A program made the translations under genes and the position numbers. This document shows, one piece after another, positions 8,267-16,015 of a stretch of 33,340 bases of DNA. Positions within the stretch are counted from its first letter, which is position 1; each line of letters begins with the position of its first letter. A model generated the notes under the pieces. It did not search any database and was not told where the DNA came from. It worked only from the letters and a program-made list of their open reading frames with translations. This stretch comes from Bacteroidota bacterium (lineage in GTDB: Bacteria; Bacteroidota; Bacteroidia; Cytophagales; Cyclobacteriaceae), in contig JACOSO010000069.1 in NCBI GenBank assembly GCA_016178785.1, positions 1 through 33,340 on the forward strand, read 5' to 3'.

Positions 8267-8374
8267 ATTACAGATTGCAAATTACGGATAACCCATTGTA
8301 GATTTCAGATTACGCATTACAAATTATTTACTCGATCGCAACAAATCTGGAATTTAAAATCTGCAATCTGTAAT
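8267..8374. repeat. Inverted-repeat intergenic element
   Basis: ATTACAGATTGCAAATT at 8267-8283 pairs with AATCTGCAATCTGTAAT at 8358-8374, matching at 16 of 17 positions. The roughly 74-base interior holds further degenerate copies (GTAGATTTCAGATTACG; AATCTGTAAT). It fills the gap between the divergent nuclease and patatin genes and starts 5 bases from the first codon of the nuclease frame. Confidence 0.75.
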
Positions 8375-8412
8375 CTGTAATAAATTCTCTAACTTGATAA
8401 AGAATTCTGTCT

Positions 8413-10680
8413 ATGCGAAAGCTTTACTTATTATTGCCCAAGATCATCTACTCTTTCCCTGTACAACTTTTCCTTAACAACATTAGGCGGAATATTATGC
8501 TGGTTGTTTGCTGGATCATTTTGTTTGCGATGATCACGGGCAACTTCGGCAAATACCTCGGGATTCCTTATCTTTTTCTCGATCCGGAGTACGTCAATCA
8601 CGTTGGCTTCACGAGTTTCATGATTATGGGGTTGCTCACAGCTGGTTTCAGCATGGCCTTTCACATCACCTGCTATATTTCTGACGGACATCGATTCTCA
8701 TTTGTGGGTACACTGCCACGTCCGTTTAGGAAATTTGTGATCAATAATAGCTTGCTTCCGATTATATTTCTTGTCACCTATCTCTATGAGGTAATTGCTT
8801 TTCAGATTAACAATGAAAATAGCACCGCTGGCGAACTCGTTTTGTACATCCTTGGATTTGTGTTTGGCTATTTGCTGATGACAATTCTCTTCTCGCTTTA
8901 CTTTCGATTTACCAACAAGGATATTTTTAAATACATGGTGTGTCGCATCGATGAGAAGATCAAACAGAATGTGCAGGTAACTCGAGCCAGTGCATTGAAA
9001 AAATTAGACATCGCTCGCAAGCGTCAAGTACGGGTTGACTATTATATCGACAGCAAACTTCGAGTGAATAAAGTGGAGGATACTTCTTTTTATGATAAGG
9101 CAACAATCCTTCAAGTGTTCGATCAAAACCATTTTAATCTGGTGATCATTGAACTGTTGATCTTCACTATCGTGTTGCTGCTTGGAATTTTTAAAGACCT
9201 CCCTGCATTCCAGTTGCCAGCGGCTGCCAGTTTCATGATCTTTCTTACCATTTTCGTGATGATGTTTGGTGCGTTTACTTATTGGTTTGGTGAATGGAGC
9301 GCAACGATGGGCTTAGTTGTTTTCCTCGGCATTAATTATCTCGTTGGCGAAGACTACTTCACCAAAAAATATGAGGCCTTTGGATTGGATTACCAGGAAG
9401 CTCCCGCGCCTTACACCGTGGAAGCTTTGAAAAGTCAGGTTGATAGCGCAGCGATGGAGCAAGACCGCCAGGCGACACTCGTTCAATTGAATAATTGGCG
9501 TAAAAAATTTTCAGAAAAACCGAAGATGGTTTTTCTCTGCGTAAGTGGAGGAGGCAAGCGCGCAGCCCTATGGGCACTCAACTCATTGCAATACTCTGAT
9601 AGCGTTACACATGGTAAGCTCATGGAAAATTCGGTGCTCATCACAGGTGCTTCCGGTGGACTGATTGGCGCGAGCTACTTTCGAGAATTGAAGTTGAGGA
9701 AAATGTTAGGAGAGCCGGTTAACCCTTATTCATCTATCCATAGAAACAAAATTTCCACCGATAACCTTAACCCGCTCATTTTTAGTTTGCTTGCCAACGA
9801 TCTTTTTGTCGGGTTCACCAAATTTCAATACGCGGGAATTAATTATGAGCGAGACCGCGCTTATACGTTTGAAGATCAATTAAACCGCATCACGTTTGGA
9901 TATTTGGATAAGCCGATAACGGATTATGCACGCTTCGAAAAGCAAGGAATGATCCCGTTAGCAATACTTACGCCTACGGTTGTCAATGATGGACGTAAAA
10001 TTTATATCGCCTCACGACCTGTTTCGTTTATGAATTATGAAATCAACCGGAGCTATGCGAGCTCCAAAATCAGTGGTCTCGATTTTCAACGTTTCTTTCT
10101 CGATCATGGGGCGGCACAGTTGCGGTTTCTTTCTGCCCTTCGAATGAGTGCAACCTTTCCGTACATCACGCCTAATACTTCATTACCCACTGAGCCACGA
10201 ATTCAAATTATGGATGCAGGCATCTCAGACAATTTTGGGCTCTCTGATGCGGTGCGGTTTTTATACGCATTTAAAGACTGGGTTGCTGAAAATACATCAG
10301 GCGTTGTATTTGTCTCAATCCGTGATTCGCCAAAGCTTCGAGACATTAGTCCTGCCACCGGTTCAACAATTGTTGATGACATCACACAACCGATCAGCAG
10401 TGTCTATAATAATTTTGAAAATTTTCAGGATATAAACAGTGACTTGCTTATAGGCGAAGCGCACAGCTGGCTGAGCGCGCCTATTTTTCGAATCGATATT
10501 CAATATCAAGCCGAGAATTACGTTCCTATTTTGCAAAAGATGGACAGCATTCGACAAAACAATGCCAGGGCTTCTTTAAGCTGGCGACTTACCACGCGCG
10601 AGAAGGAAGGAGTTATCAACAACGTCAACTCGGAGCGCAATCAGCAAGAGATCAAAAAGCTCATCGAACTTTTACAATGA
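8413..10680 (+). CDS. Membrane-anchored patatin-like phospholipase
   Basis: The product has 755 residues. The N-terminal 330 carry about six hydrophobic segments (for example LVVCWIILFAMITG, FMIMGLLTAGFSMAF, LPIIFLVTYLYEVIAF, LVLYILGFVFGYLLM, LVIIELLIFTIVLLLG). A patatin domain follows: oxyanion-hole GGGKR at 379-383, nucleophile Ser414 in GASGG, and catalytic Asp601 in DAG. The Ser-Asp dyad is intact, so it should be an active acyl hydrolase on membrane lipids, anchored in the inner membrane. Several Bacteroidota genomes carry such fusions, mostly uncharacterised. The stop overlaps the start of the SMUG2-like gene by 4 bases (ATGA), implying translational coupling. It is divergent from the nuclease gene across a repeat element. 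Confidence 0.85.
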   Translation: MRKLYLLLPKIIYSFPVQLFLNNIRRNIMLVVCWIILFAMITGNFGKYLGIPYLFLDPEYVNHVGFTSFMIMGLLTAGFSMAFHITCYISDGHRFSFVGTLPRPFRKFVINNSLLPIIFLVTYLYEVIAFQINNENSTAGELVLYILGFVFGYLLMTILFSLYFRFTNKDIFKYMVCRIDEKIKQNVQVTRASALKKLDIARKRQVRVDYYIDSKLRVNKVEDTSFYDKATILQVFDQNHFNLVIIELLIFTIVLLLGIFKDLPAFQLPAAASFMIFLTIFVMMFGAFTYWFGEWSATMGLVVFLGINYLVGEDYFTKKYEAFGLDYQEAPAPYTVEALKSQVDSAAMEQDRQATLVQLNNWRKKFSEKPKMVFLCVSGGGKRAALWALNSLQYSDSVTHGKLMENSVLITGASGGLIGASYFRELKLRKMLGEPVNPYSSIHRNKISTDNLNPLIFSLLANDLFVGFTKFQYAGINYERDRAYTFEDQLNRITFGYLDKPITDYARFEKQGMIPLAILTPTVVNDGRKIYIASRPVSFMNYEINRSYASSKISGLDFQRFFLDHGAAQLRFLSALRMSATFPYITPNTSLPTEPRIQIMDAGISDNFGLSDAVRFLYAFKDWVAENTSGVVFVSIRDSPKLRDISPATGSTIVDDITQPISSVYNNFENFQDINSDLLIGEAHSWLSAPIFRIDIQYQAENYVPILQKMDSIRQNNARASLSWRLTTREKEGVINNVNSERNQQEIKKLIELLQ

Positions 10681-11342
10681 CTTTTGCCGAACATGTTCTT
10701 TTGTTTCAAAAAAATTTGAGACTCGACATTGACTTGCCCAAAGGTGTAGAGGTGATGAACCCTTATCTTGAAGAGGAAGTAGCTCAGCTTTGTGAAAAGT
10801 TTTATAAGAAATTTTACAATGATAATGATCAACGAGTTTTAGTTCTTGGCATTAATCCGGGTCGCTTTGGCGGAGGAATAACGGGCATTCCATTTACTGA
10901 CCCTGTGAAATTGGAGAAGCTGGGACTTGGGAATGATTTACCAAAGAAGAGAGAGCTCTCTGCGGATTTCATTTATCAAATGATCGATGCATGCGGAGGA
11001 GCGCAAAAATTCTACAAAAAATTTTATATAGGTGCTGTTTCGCCTTTAGGCTTTATAAAGGATGAAAAGAATCTGAATTATTACGATGTGAAAGGTTTGC
11101 CCGAAATACTTGAAAGTTTTATTGTAAAATGTCTGAAAGAGCAGTTGAGTTGGGGAATGAATAAAGAAATTTGTTATTGCCTTGGAGAAGGAGAGAATTA
11201 TAAGCACATCCAAAGACTTAATGCGCGATATGGATTTTTTAATGAGATTGCCCCTTTGCCTCATCCTCGATTTATCATGCAGTATCGAAGAAAAAGGGTA
11301 GGGGAATTCATCAGTTCGTATAAGGTGAAATTGAAAATTTAA
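10677..11342 (+). CDS. SMUG2-type uracil-DNA glycosylase family protein
   Basis: The product has 221 residues. The glycosylase active-site loop appears as LVLGINPGRFGGGITGIPFTDP at about residues 55-76, split here as LVLGINPGRF then GGGITGIPFTDP. The second motif is the C-terminal HPRFIMQYRRKR, where the His starts the leucine-loop-like segment. These features match the SMUG2 group within the uracil-DNA glycosylase superfamily, which excises uracil, hypoxanthine or xanthine from DNA at the start of base excision repair. Which base is preferred here is unknown. It is cytoplasmic. The ATG overlaps the stop of the patatin gene by 4 bases, an unexpected pairing of a repair enzyme with a membrane lipase. 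Confidence 0.8.
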   Translation: MTFAEHVLLFQKNLRLDIDLPKGVEVMNPYLEEEVAQLCEKFYKKFYNDNDQRVLVLGINPGRFGGGITGIPFTDPVKLEKLGLGNDLPKKRELSADFIYQMIDACGGAQKFYKKFYIGAVSPLGFIKDEKNLNYYDVKGLPEILESFIVKCLKEQLSWGMNKEICYCLGEGENYKHIQRLNARYGFFNEIAPLPHPRFIMQYRRKRVGEFISSYKVKLKI

Positions 11343-11409
11343 CACAGTCCAAGTTGATCGGAATTTTGCCATGCTTCTTAAGAGCGTATGTGGTTTGCCA
11401 ACTAAAATG

Positions 11410-11417
11410 TATTTTTG
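11410..11417 (+). promoter_or_regulatory. Candidate -7 element for smpB
   Basis: TATTTTTG matches TAnnTTTG exactly and ends 13 bases before the smpB ATG. No TTTG stands at the expected 19-21 base spacing upstream, so confidence is limited. Confidence 0.4.
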
Positions 11418-11430
11418 CAGCCTTTGAAAA

Positions 11431-11892
11431 ATGAAGAATAGATTTTCGAACGATATAAATATTCGCAATAAGCAAGCAAGCTTTCAATATGAACTGCTTG
11501 AAAAGTTTGTTGCTGGCCTTGTCCTGAAAGGCACGGAGATCAAATCCATTCGCGAAGGCAAGGTGAATTTACAAGACGGTCATTGTTATTTTAATAATGG
11601 AGAGGCGTTCGTGAAAGGAATCAATATTACTGCTTACGCCCAAGGCACGCATTACAACCACGAGGCTGCGCGTGAGAGAAAATTGTTACTGAAAAAATCC
11701 GAACTGACAAAACTGGAAGCCAAAGTGGAAGAGAAGGGATTGACGCTAATTCCAACAAGACTTTTTATCAACGAACGAGGGTTGGCCAAACTGGAAATCG
11801 CCATTGGTCGAGGAAAGAAACTTCACGACAAACGTGAGAGCATCAAGGAGAGAGATGTGAAGAGAGAGCTTAGTAAAATCAAATTGAGATGA
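11431..11892 (+). CDS. smpB: SsrA-binding protein SmpB
   Basis: The product has 153 residues, the normal SmpB length. Diagnostic segments are present: NKQASFQYELLEKFVAGLVL near the N-terminus, GTEIKSIREGKVNLQDG, the loop HYNHEAARERKLLL, and the basic C-terminal tail GRGKKLHDKRESIKERD. SmpB binds tmRNA and, with it, enters stalled ribosomes for trans-translation; the C-terminal tail occupies the empty mRNA channel. The ATG at 11431 gives the standard N-terminus. The stop codon overlaps the start of the NlpC/P60-like gene by 4 bases (ATGA). No tmRNA gene is apparent in the window. Confidence 0.96.
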   Translation: MKNRFSNDINIRNKQASFQYELLEKFVAGLVLKGTEIKSIREGKVNLQDGHCYFNNGEAFVKGINITAYAQGTHYNHEAARERKLLLKKSELTKLEAKVEEKGLTLIPTRLFINERGLAKLEIAIGRGKKLHDKRESIKERDVKRELSKIKLR

Positions 11893-12677
11893 CGATGGAA
11901 CAGGATTTCGGAGTATGTCGGTTATCGGTCGTACCTGTTAGGAAAGAGTTGGGAAGCGCCATTCAATCCTATCAACTTTTGTTTGGCGATTCGTATCAAG
12001 TAATTGATCGAAGCAAAGACAAATTGTGGCTTTCCGTAAAAACTAACTTTGATGGCATTGAAGGTTGGATTCACCGAAATCATCATCACTCGATTACTCA
12101 GGAATATTTTGATCAGATCAATCAAGCTGATTTTAAAATTACCTTAGATTTAGTTTCGACTTTGCTTTATAAAAAAAGCCCGTTGCCCATATTGTTGGGG
12201 AGCATTGTTCCAATTTCATCAGCTGAGCTTTTTAAAATGGACGAGCAATTTGCTTTTAATGGTGAAACGAAATCCATAAGCCAGAAACGGGATGCCGAGT
12301 TTATAAAATCAGTGGCGATGAAGTATTTGAATGCGCCTGAGGTGGAAGGAGGAAAGAATCCGTTTGGTATCTGTGCTCAAGGTTTGAGCAACATGGTCTT
12401 TAAAATTGCAGGGCATCCGCTTCCATGGGGTGTTCATCCGCAAAGTCAAGCAGGAAAAAAAGTGAAGGACATCAATTCTGCAAAAGCAGGTGACCTCGCA
12501 TTCTTTAAAGACAAAAAAGGAAACATCAACCATGTAGGGATTATTTTAGGTGAGAATAAAATCATTCATGCCTACGGTCATGTTCGTATAGATCATCTTA
12601 ACGAAGAAGGCATTCTCAACGCTGAGACTAAAATTTATTCGCATTCTTTGGCCACTATTCGAAGACTACTGAGCTAA
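11889..12677 (+). CDS. NlpC/P60-like cell-wall protein with displaced active-site cysteine
   Basis: The product has 262 residues. The first 75 or so look like an SH3b domain (LWLSVKTNFDGIEGWIHR). The C-terminal half is NlpC/P60-like, with GDLAFFKDKKGNINHVGIIL, where His215 is the catalytic His, and IIHAYGHVRID. In active gamma-D-glutamyl-L-diamino acid endopeptidases of this type the nucleophile stands in G(I/F)DCSGF. Here the same place reads GICAQGL, so the Cys (162) sits one position early and Ala163 occupies the nucleophile position; spacing to the following MVFKIAG is unchanged. The protein may be inactive and act as a wall-binding or regulatory protein, or may use a shifted Cys. No signal peptide is visible at the start. 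Translation is coupled to smpB through a 4-base overlap. Confidence 0.8.
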   Translation: MTMEQDFGVCRLSVVPVRKELGSAIQSYQLLFGDSYQVIDRSKDKLWLSVKTNFDGIEGWIHRNHHHSITQEYFDQINQADFKITLDLVSTLLYKKSPLPILLGSIVPISSAELFKMDEQFAFNGETKSISQKRDAEFIKSVAMKYLNAPEVEGGKNPFGICAQGLSNMVFKIAGHPLPWGVHPQSQAGKKVKDINSAKAGDLAFFKDKKGNINHVGIILGENKIIHAYGHVRIDHLNEEGILNAETKIYSHSLATIRRLLS

Positions 12678-12680
12678 TAA

Positions 12681-12754
12681 ATTCCAAATTTCAAGGTCCA
12701 AAACCCAAAATAATAGCTGACGGATTTTAAATCTTTGAATTTAGAATTTGGAAT
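12681..12754. repeat. Inverted-repeat intergenic element before the HNH gene
   Basis: ATTCCAAATT (12681-12690) pairs perfectly with AATTTGGAAT (12745-12754), with weaker similarity continuing inward (TTCAAGG / CTTTGAA). It resembles the AT-rich inverted repeat at 8267-8374 in design but not in sequence. Confidence 0.6.
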
Positions 12755-12782
12755 CCCGAACGCGGAGTTCTATCTTAACAGG

Positions 12783-13289
12783 ATGAATAGTCGTGCGCTG
12801 GTCCTAAATCAAGACTTTAGTCCGTTGATGGTTTGTTCGGTGGAGCGGGCTTTTATTCTGGTTTACCTCAACAAAAGTGAGATGATTCGCCCTGCCAATG
12901 GACACAAACTTCATACGGTGACTCATGCTTACCCCATGCCTTCCGTGATCCGATTGCATCGATACGTTCATGCTCCCTATAAAGGGGTGACTCTTACACG
13001 ACAAAACGTTTTTAAGCGCGATAACCAAGAATGTCAGTATTGTGGAACGAGGCGCGATCTTACCCTCGACCATGTGATGCCGAGTTCTCGTGGCGGGCAG
13101 CACAGCTGGCAAAATTTGGTGACCGCCTGCAAACGGTGCAATGCAAAGAAAGGCGATTACACGCCTGAAGAAGCGAATATGCCGCTGAAGCGCAAACCAT
13201 TCAAACCGAGTTATGCGCTTTTTTTACGCGATGTCACAGGCTCAAACCACAATGAATGGGATGAGTTTCTGGAGATGAAATCAGCTTAA
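12783..13289 (+). CDS. HNH endonuclease family protein
   Basis: From the ATG at 12783 the product has 168 residues. The N-terminal part, MNSRALVLNQDFSPL, with ERAFILVYLNKSEM, is typical of the chromosomal HNH protein common in Bacteroidota. The HNH fold follows: zinc ligands CQYCG and CKRCNAKKG, and the catalytic segment LTLDHVMPSSRGG with the metal-binding DH. These proteins are conserved, single-copy and unlinked to phage genes; the cellular substrate is unknown. An upstream in-frame extension to 12735 falls within the inverted-repeat element and is unlikely. The first copy of the tandem repeat begins within the last codons of the gene. Confidence 0.88.
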   Translation: MNSRALVLNQDFSPLMVCSVERAFILVYLNKSEMIRPANGHKLHTVTHAYPMPSVIRLHRYVHAPYKGVTLTRQNVFKRDNQECQYCGTRRDLTLDHVMPSSRGGQHSWQNLVTACKRCNAKKGDYTPEEANMPLKRKPFKPSYALFLRDVTGSNHNEWDEFLEMKSA

Positions 13290-13467
13290 TGGCCTCACCT
13301 AAATCCTCTCCAAAGGAGAGGACTTTTATCCGCTTCGTCTTGACTCGTCAACAATCATTTATCATTCTGCGTTCAGGCTTTTAAATTCCGAATGATGAAT
13401 ACCGAATGTCGATTTTCGATTTTGGAAGGGGTTCAAAATGAAGATTGTTGTTTTGTATCCACTTCTT
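13283..13467. repeat. Tandem repeat, copy 1 (185 bases)
   Basis: This is the first of three head-to-tail copies, starting at AGCTTAATGGCCTCACC. It overlaps the last codons and stop of the HNH gene. It carries the hairpin CCTCTCC-AAA-GGAGAGG at 13305-13321 and a degenerate inverted repeat of the TTATCATTC / GAATGATGA type. Confidence 0.9.
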
Positions 13468-13653
13468 AGCTTAATGGCCTCACCTAAATCCTCTCCAAAG
13501 GAGAGGACTTTTATCCGCTTCGTCTTGACTCGTCAATAATCATTTATCATTCTGCGTTCTGGCTTTTAAATTCCAAATGATGAATACCGAATGTCGATTT
13601 TCGATTTTGGAAAGGGGTTCAAAATGAAGATTGTTGTTTTGTATCCACTTCTT
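13468..13653. repeat. Tandem repeat, copy 2 (186 bases)
   Basis: It is nearly identical to copy 1, with only a handful of substitutions (for example GTCAATAATC for GTCAACAATC) and one inserted A. It has the same CCTCTCC-AAA-GGAGAGG hairpin. There is no conserved reading frame: the short frame of copy 1 is stopped here by a TAA. Confidence 0.9.
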
Positions 13654-13838
13654 AGCTTAATGGCCTCACCTAAATCCTCTCCAAAGGAGAGGATCTTTAT
13701 CCGCTTCGTCTTGACTCGTCAATAATTATTTATCATTCTGCGTTCAGGCTTTTAAATTCCGAATGATGAATACCGAATGTTGATTTTCGATTTTGGAAGG
13801 GAGTTCAAAATGAAGATTGTGTTTTGTATCCATTTCTT
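13654..13838. repeat. Tandem repeat, copy 3 (about 185 bases)
   Basis: This copy is slightly more diverged than copies 1 and 2 (GGATCTTTATCC, AATTATTTATC, GATTGTGTTTTG). The hairpin core is intact. Its 3' end fades into a diverged partial copy. Confidence 0.85.
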
Positions 13839-13844
13839 CATTCT

Positions 13845-13932
13845 TAACTCGTCAATCAACATTCATCATTCTGCATTCAAGTTTTAGTTTCAACGATGAA
13901 TGTTGATTTTCGATTTTAGTATGTTCAAAAAG
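13845..13932. repeat. Diverged partial fourth repeat copy
   Basis: It begins AACTCGTCAATCAACATTC and keeps the GATTTTCGATTTT segment but has lost the GGAGAGG hairpin. It holds a perfect 11-base inverted repeat, CAACATTCATC (13857-13867) and GATGAATGTTG (13895-13905). It ends just before the stop codon of the OmpA gene. The whole gap 13290-13939 is filled by these repeats; no gene is seen in it. Confidence 0.75.
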
Positions 13933-13939
13933 GGAATCG

Positions 13940-15922
13940 CTAATTTTTACTTGTTTCGGTTTCTAGTACTTCAATCTCAGTTCTACGATTGATTTCACGA
14001 CCACCAGACTCATCGTCATTTGAAACGATAGGTTTTTCCTGACCATAACCAACGGCTTTCAGTCGGTTGGTATCAACTCCTCGGGCTATAAGAAATGCCA
14101 TAACTGTTTCAGCACGCTTAAGCGAAAGGGTTTTGTTTGATTCTGCATTACCAGAATTATCGGTATGGCCATTGATCTGCAGTTTTATTCCTGGATTATT
14201 AGTGAGCAGGTCAAGGATTCGCTCTAATTCACTCACAGATTCATTTTTAAGTTCGGCTTTGCCTACATCAAAGAAAATGTTTTTCATAACCGCCTTTGAG
14301 CCTACAGTGACTTTTTGCATTAGGATGGCCGTTTCGATTTCCTGCTCCTCTGAGTACATGGGCACTTCAAAATTTAGCGAATTGAAAAGGTAGCCATCCA
14401 CCGAAGTGTTGATACCATAATTGCCTCCGTGAGGAATTACAATGTTAAACTCACCGGTACTGTCATTGGAATAAACACGTTGTTTTACAGTGTTGGTTTT
14501 ATTGTCAACCAATGTGATCTGTGCTCTCAAGGCTTTCGCATTTTCAGCATCGATTACTCTACCGATTAGTTTTGATGCAAAGCCCAAATCCTTTTGCAGA
14601 CTCACGAGGGCATCTGAAAATTCGTCTTTAGGCGGAGTCTCCTTTTTGGGCTCTTCTTTTACGAGGAGCACTTCTTTTTTTGGCGGTGGATCAAAAAAAG
14701 TCACCTCACAAATATCTGAATTGCCAACACCTTCATGGCGGACTGAACTAAAATAACCACGTTTTTTATCGACTGAAAGGAAAAAATAATTCTCAAATTT
14801 TGGAGTGTTCACCGGGTAGCCGAGGTTGACTGGCTTCGACCATTGGTCACCTTTCCATTCGCTTTTGAAAATATCATAGTCGCCTAAGCCGGGCTGCCCA
14901 TCTGAGCCAAAATACAATGTACCGTCTTGATGAATGAAAGGAGCGTCTTCGTTGCCGGGGGTGTTAATTGTCGGGCCAAGGTTTATCGCTTTGCCCCACG
15001 TTCCGTCCGGAAGTTTTTCACTCATATAAATATCAAGGCCGCCTTGACCACCGGGCCTATCACTGGTGAAGTAAAATTTCTTTCCATCTTGCGAAATACA
15101 ACCTGAGGTTTCCCAAAAGATGGTATTGATCTCCGGCCCCATAGAAATCGGTTCGCTCCACTCCCTTCCGCTAAGGTTCGATTGGTAAATGTCGCCATTC
15201 CCTTTTTCGTAATAGAGAAAAATCGTGTTGCCATCAGGTGTCAGGTATGTGACTGCGTCATGAAAAGTATCATTGATACGTGGGCTGATTTTTTCCGGTA
15301 CTGACCACTTATCATCCTGACGCTGACTGAGCACTACATCCTCAAAGACTAATTTGTTCTTTTTATCAAATTTTGATGTGTCGCGAGCCGATGTAAAAAT
15401 TAGTTTGCTTTCATCAGCGGGTAATGCCGGGCCATAGTCCTGATAAAGCGAATTAATCGGCCACTCTAAAACTTTGATTGAACACAAAACCGGATTATTC
15501 AAAAGTGAATCGCCCAGTTTGCATTCACGAATTTTTTGCTCGGCAACCAGTGCCATTTTTTTGTTTTTCGCCTTATATTTTTTGAAATGTTCCATGGCAC
15601 TATAAAACCGAAAATTGGATTGCAAAGCGGTACCCAAAAAATAATTGACGTCCGGATCAACCTCGGGCAGCAGTTTGTACGACTCTTCCAGATAGGGGAG
15701 CGCTTTCACTTCATTTCCCAGAGAAAGAAAAACGTGACCTATACGGTATTTGGTTTTTGCATCATTGGGTGCCAATTTTTCTGCAGCTTCATAGTTGGTC
15801 AACGCTGATTTGTAATCTGCGCGGCCAAAAAAACGATCCCCTTTGTCTAAAAAAGCTTTTACATTCTGCGCTGAAGCATTGATTTGACAGAGCACAAAGA
15901 GGCATGAAATTAAAATCCGCAT
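13940..15922 (-). CDS. OmpA-family outer-membrane protein with TPR and PD40 repeats
   Basis: From the ATG at 15922 the product has 660 residues. A signal peptide spans residues 1-19 (MRILISCLFVLCQINASAQ). TPR-like helices follow (AFLDKGDRFFGRADYKSALTNY), then WD40-like PD40 repeats (LIFTSARD, FYFTSDRPGGQGGLDIYMS, LYFGSDGQPGLGDYDIFKS, GYFSSVRHEGVGNSDICEV). Next is a carboxypeptidase-regulatory-like domain (IGRVIDAENAKALRAQITL) and a C-terminal OmpA peptidoglycan-binding domain (INGHTDNSGN, LSLKRAETV, VGYGQEKPI, NRRTEIEV). The family links the outer membrane to peptidoglycan; some members are gliding- or secretion-related, which cannot be claimed here. A frame extension to 16009 precedes the signal peptide and is not used. 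It is the last gene of a three-gene set. Confidence 0.9.
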   Translation of the reverse strand: MRILISCLFVLCQINASAQNVKAFLDKGDRFFGRADYKSALTNYEAAEKLAPNDAKTKYRIGHVFLSLGNEVKALPYLEESYKLLPEVDPDVNYFLGTALQSNFRFYSAMEHFKKYKAKNKKMALVAEQKIRECKLGDSLLNNPVLCSIKVLEWPINSLYQDYGPALPADESKLIFTSARDTSKFDKKNKLVFEDVVLSQRQDDKWSVPEKISPRINDTFHDAVTYLTPDGNTIFLYYEKGNGDIYQSNLSGREWSEPISMGPEINTIFWETSGCISQDGKKFYFTSDRPGGQGGLDIYMSEKLPDGTWGKAINLGPTINTPGNEDAPFIHQDGTLYFGSDGQPGLGDYDIFKSEWKGDQWSKPVNLGYPVNTPKFENYFFLSVDKKRGYFSSVRHEGVGNSDICEVTFFDPPPKKEVLLVKEEPKKETPPKDEFSDALVSLQKDLGFASKLIGRVIDAENAKALRAQITLVDNKTNTVKQRVYSNDSTGEFNIVIPHGGNYGINTSVDGYLFNSLNFEVPMYSEEQEIETAILMQKVTVGSKAVMKNIFFDVGKAELKNESVSELERILDLLTNNPGIKLQINGHTDNSGNAESNKTLSLKRAETVMAFLIARGVDTNRLKAVGYGQEKPIVSNDDESGGREINRRTEIEVLETETSKN

Positions 15923-16015
15923 GCCGTGAAAGTACCAACAATTGGGAGAGTTAACAATCGTTCCAACTGATAATTCCGAGAGGCCTAAAAGCGCAAATGT
16001 GCGGGCCACTCTTGT

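Noticed and set aside
8413..11342. Anti-phage system (CBASS-like patatin effector)
   Set aside because: There is no nucleotidyltransferase or other defence gene nearby, and the patatin domain is fused to a multi-pass membrane region unlike the soluble CapV type.
13290..13388. Short frame (ATGGCCTCACC..., 31 codons) in the first tandem repeat
   Set aside because: It is broken by a TAA in copy 2, so the frame is not maintained between copies; the repeat is non-coding.
13283..13932. CRISPR array
   Set aside because: Units are about 185 bases and nearly identical throughout, with no short repeat/variable spacer pattern and no cas genes.
13283..13932. Insertion sequence or integron
   Set aside because: There is no transposase or integrase frame and no terminal inverted repeats bounding the array.
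15923..16009. 29-residue upstream extension of the OmpA/PD40 protein
   Set aside because: The signal peptide begins at the ATG at 15922; an extension would bury it.
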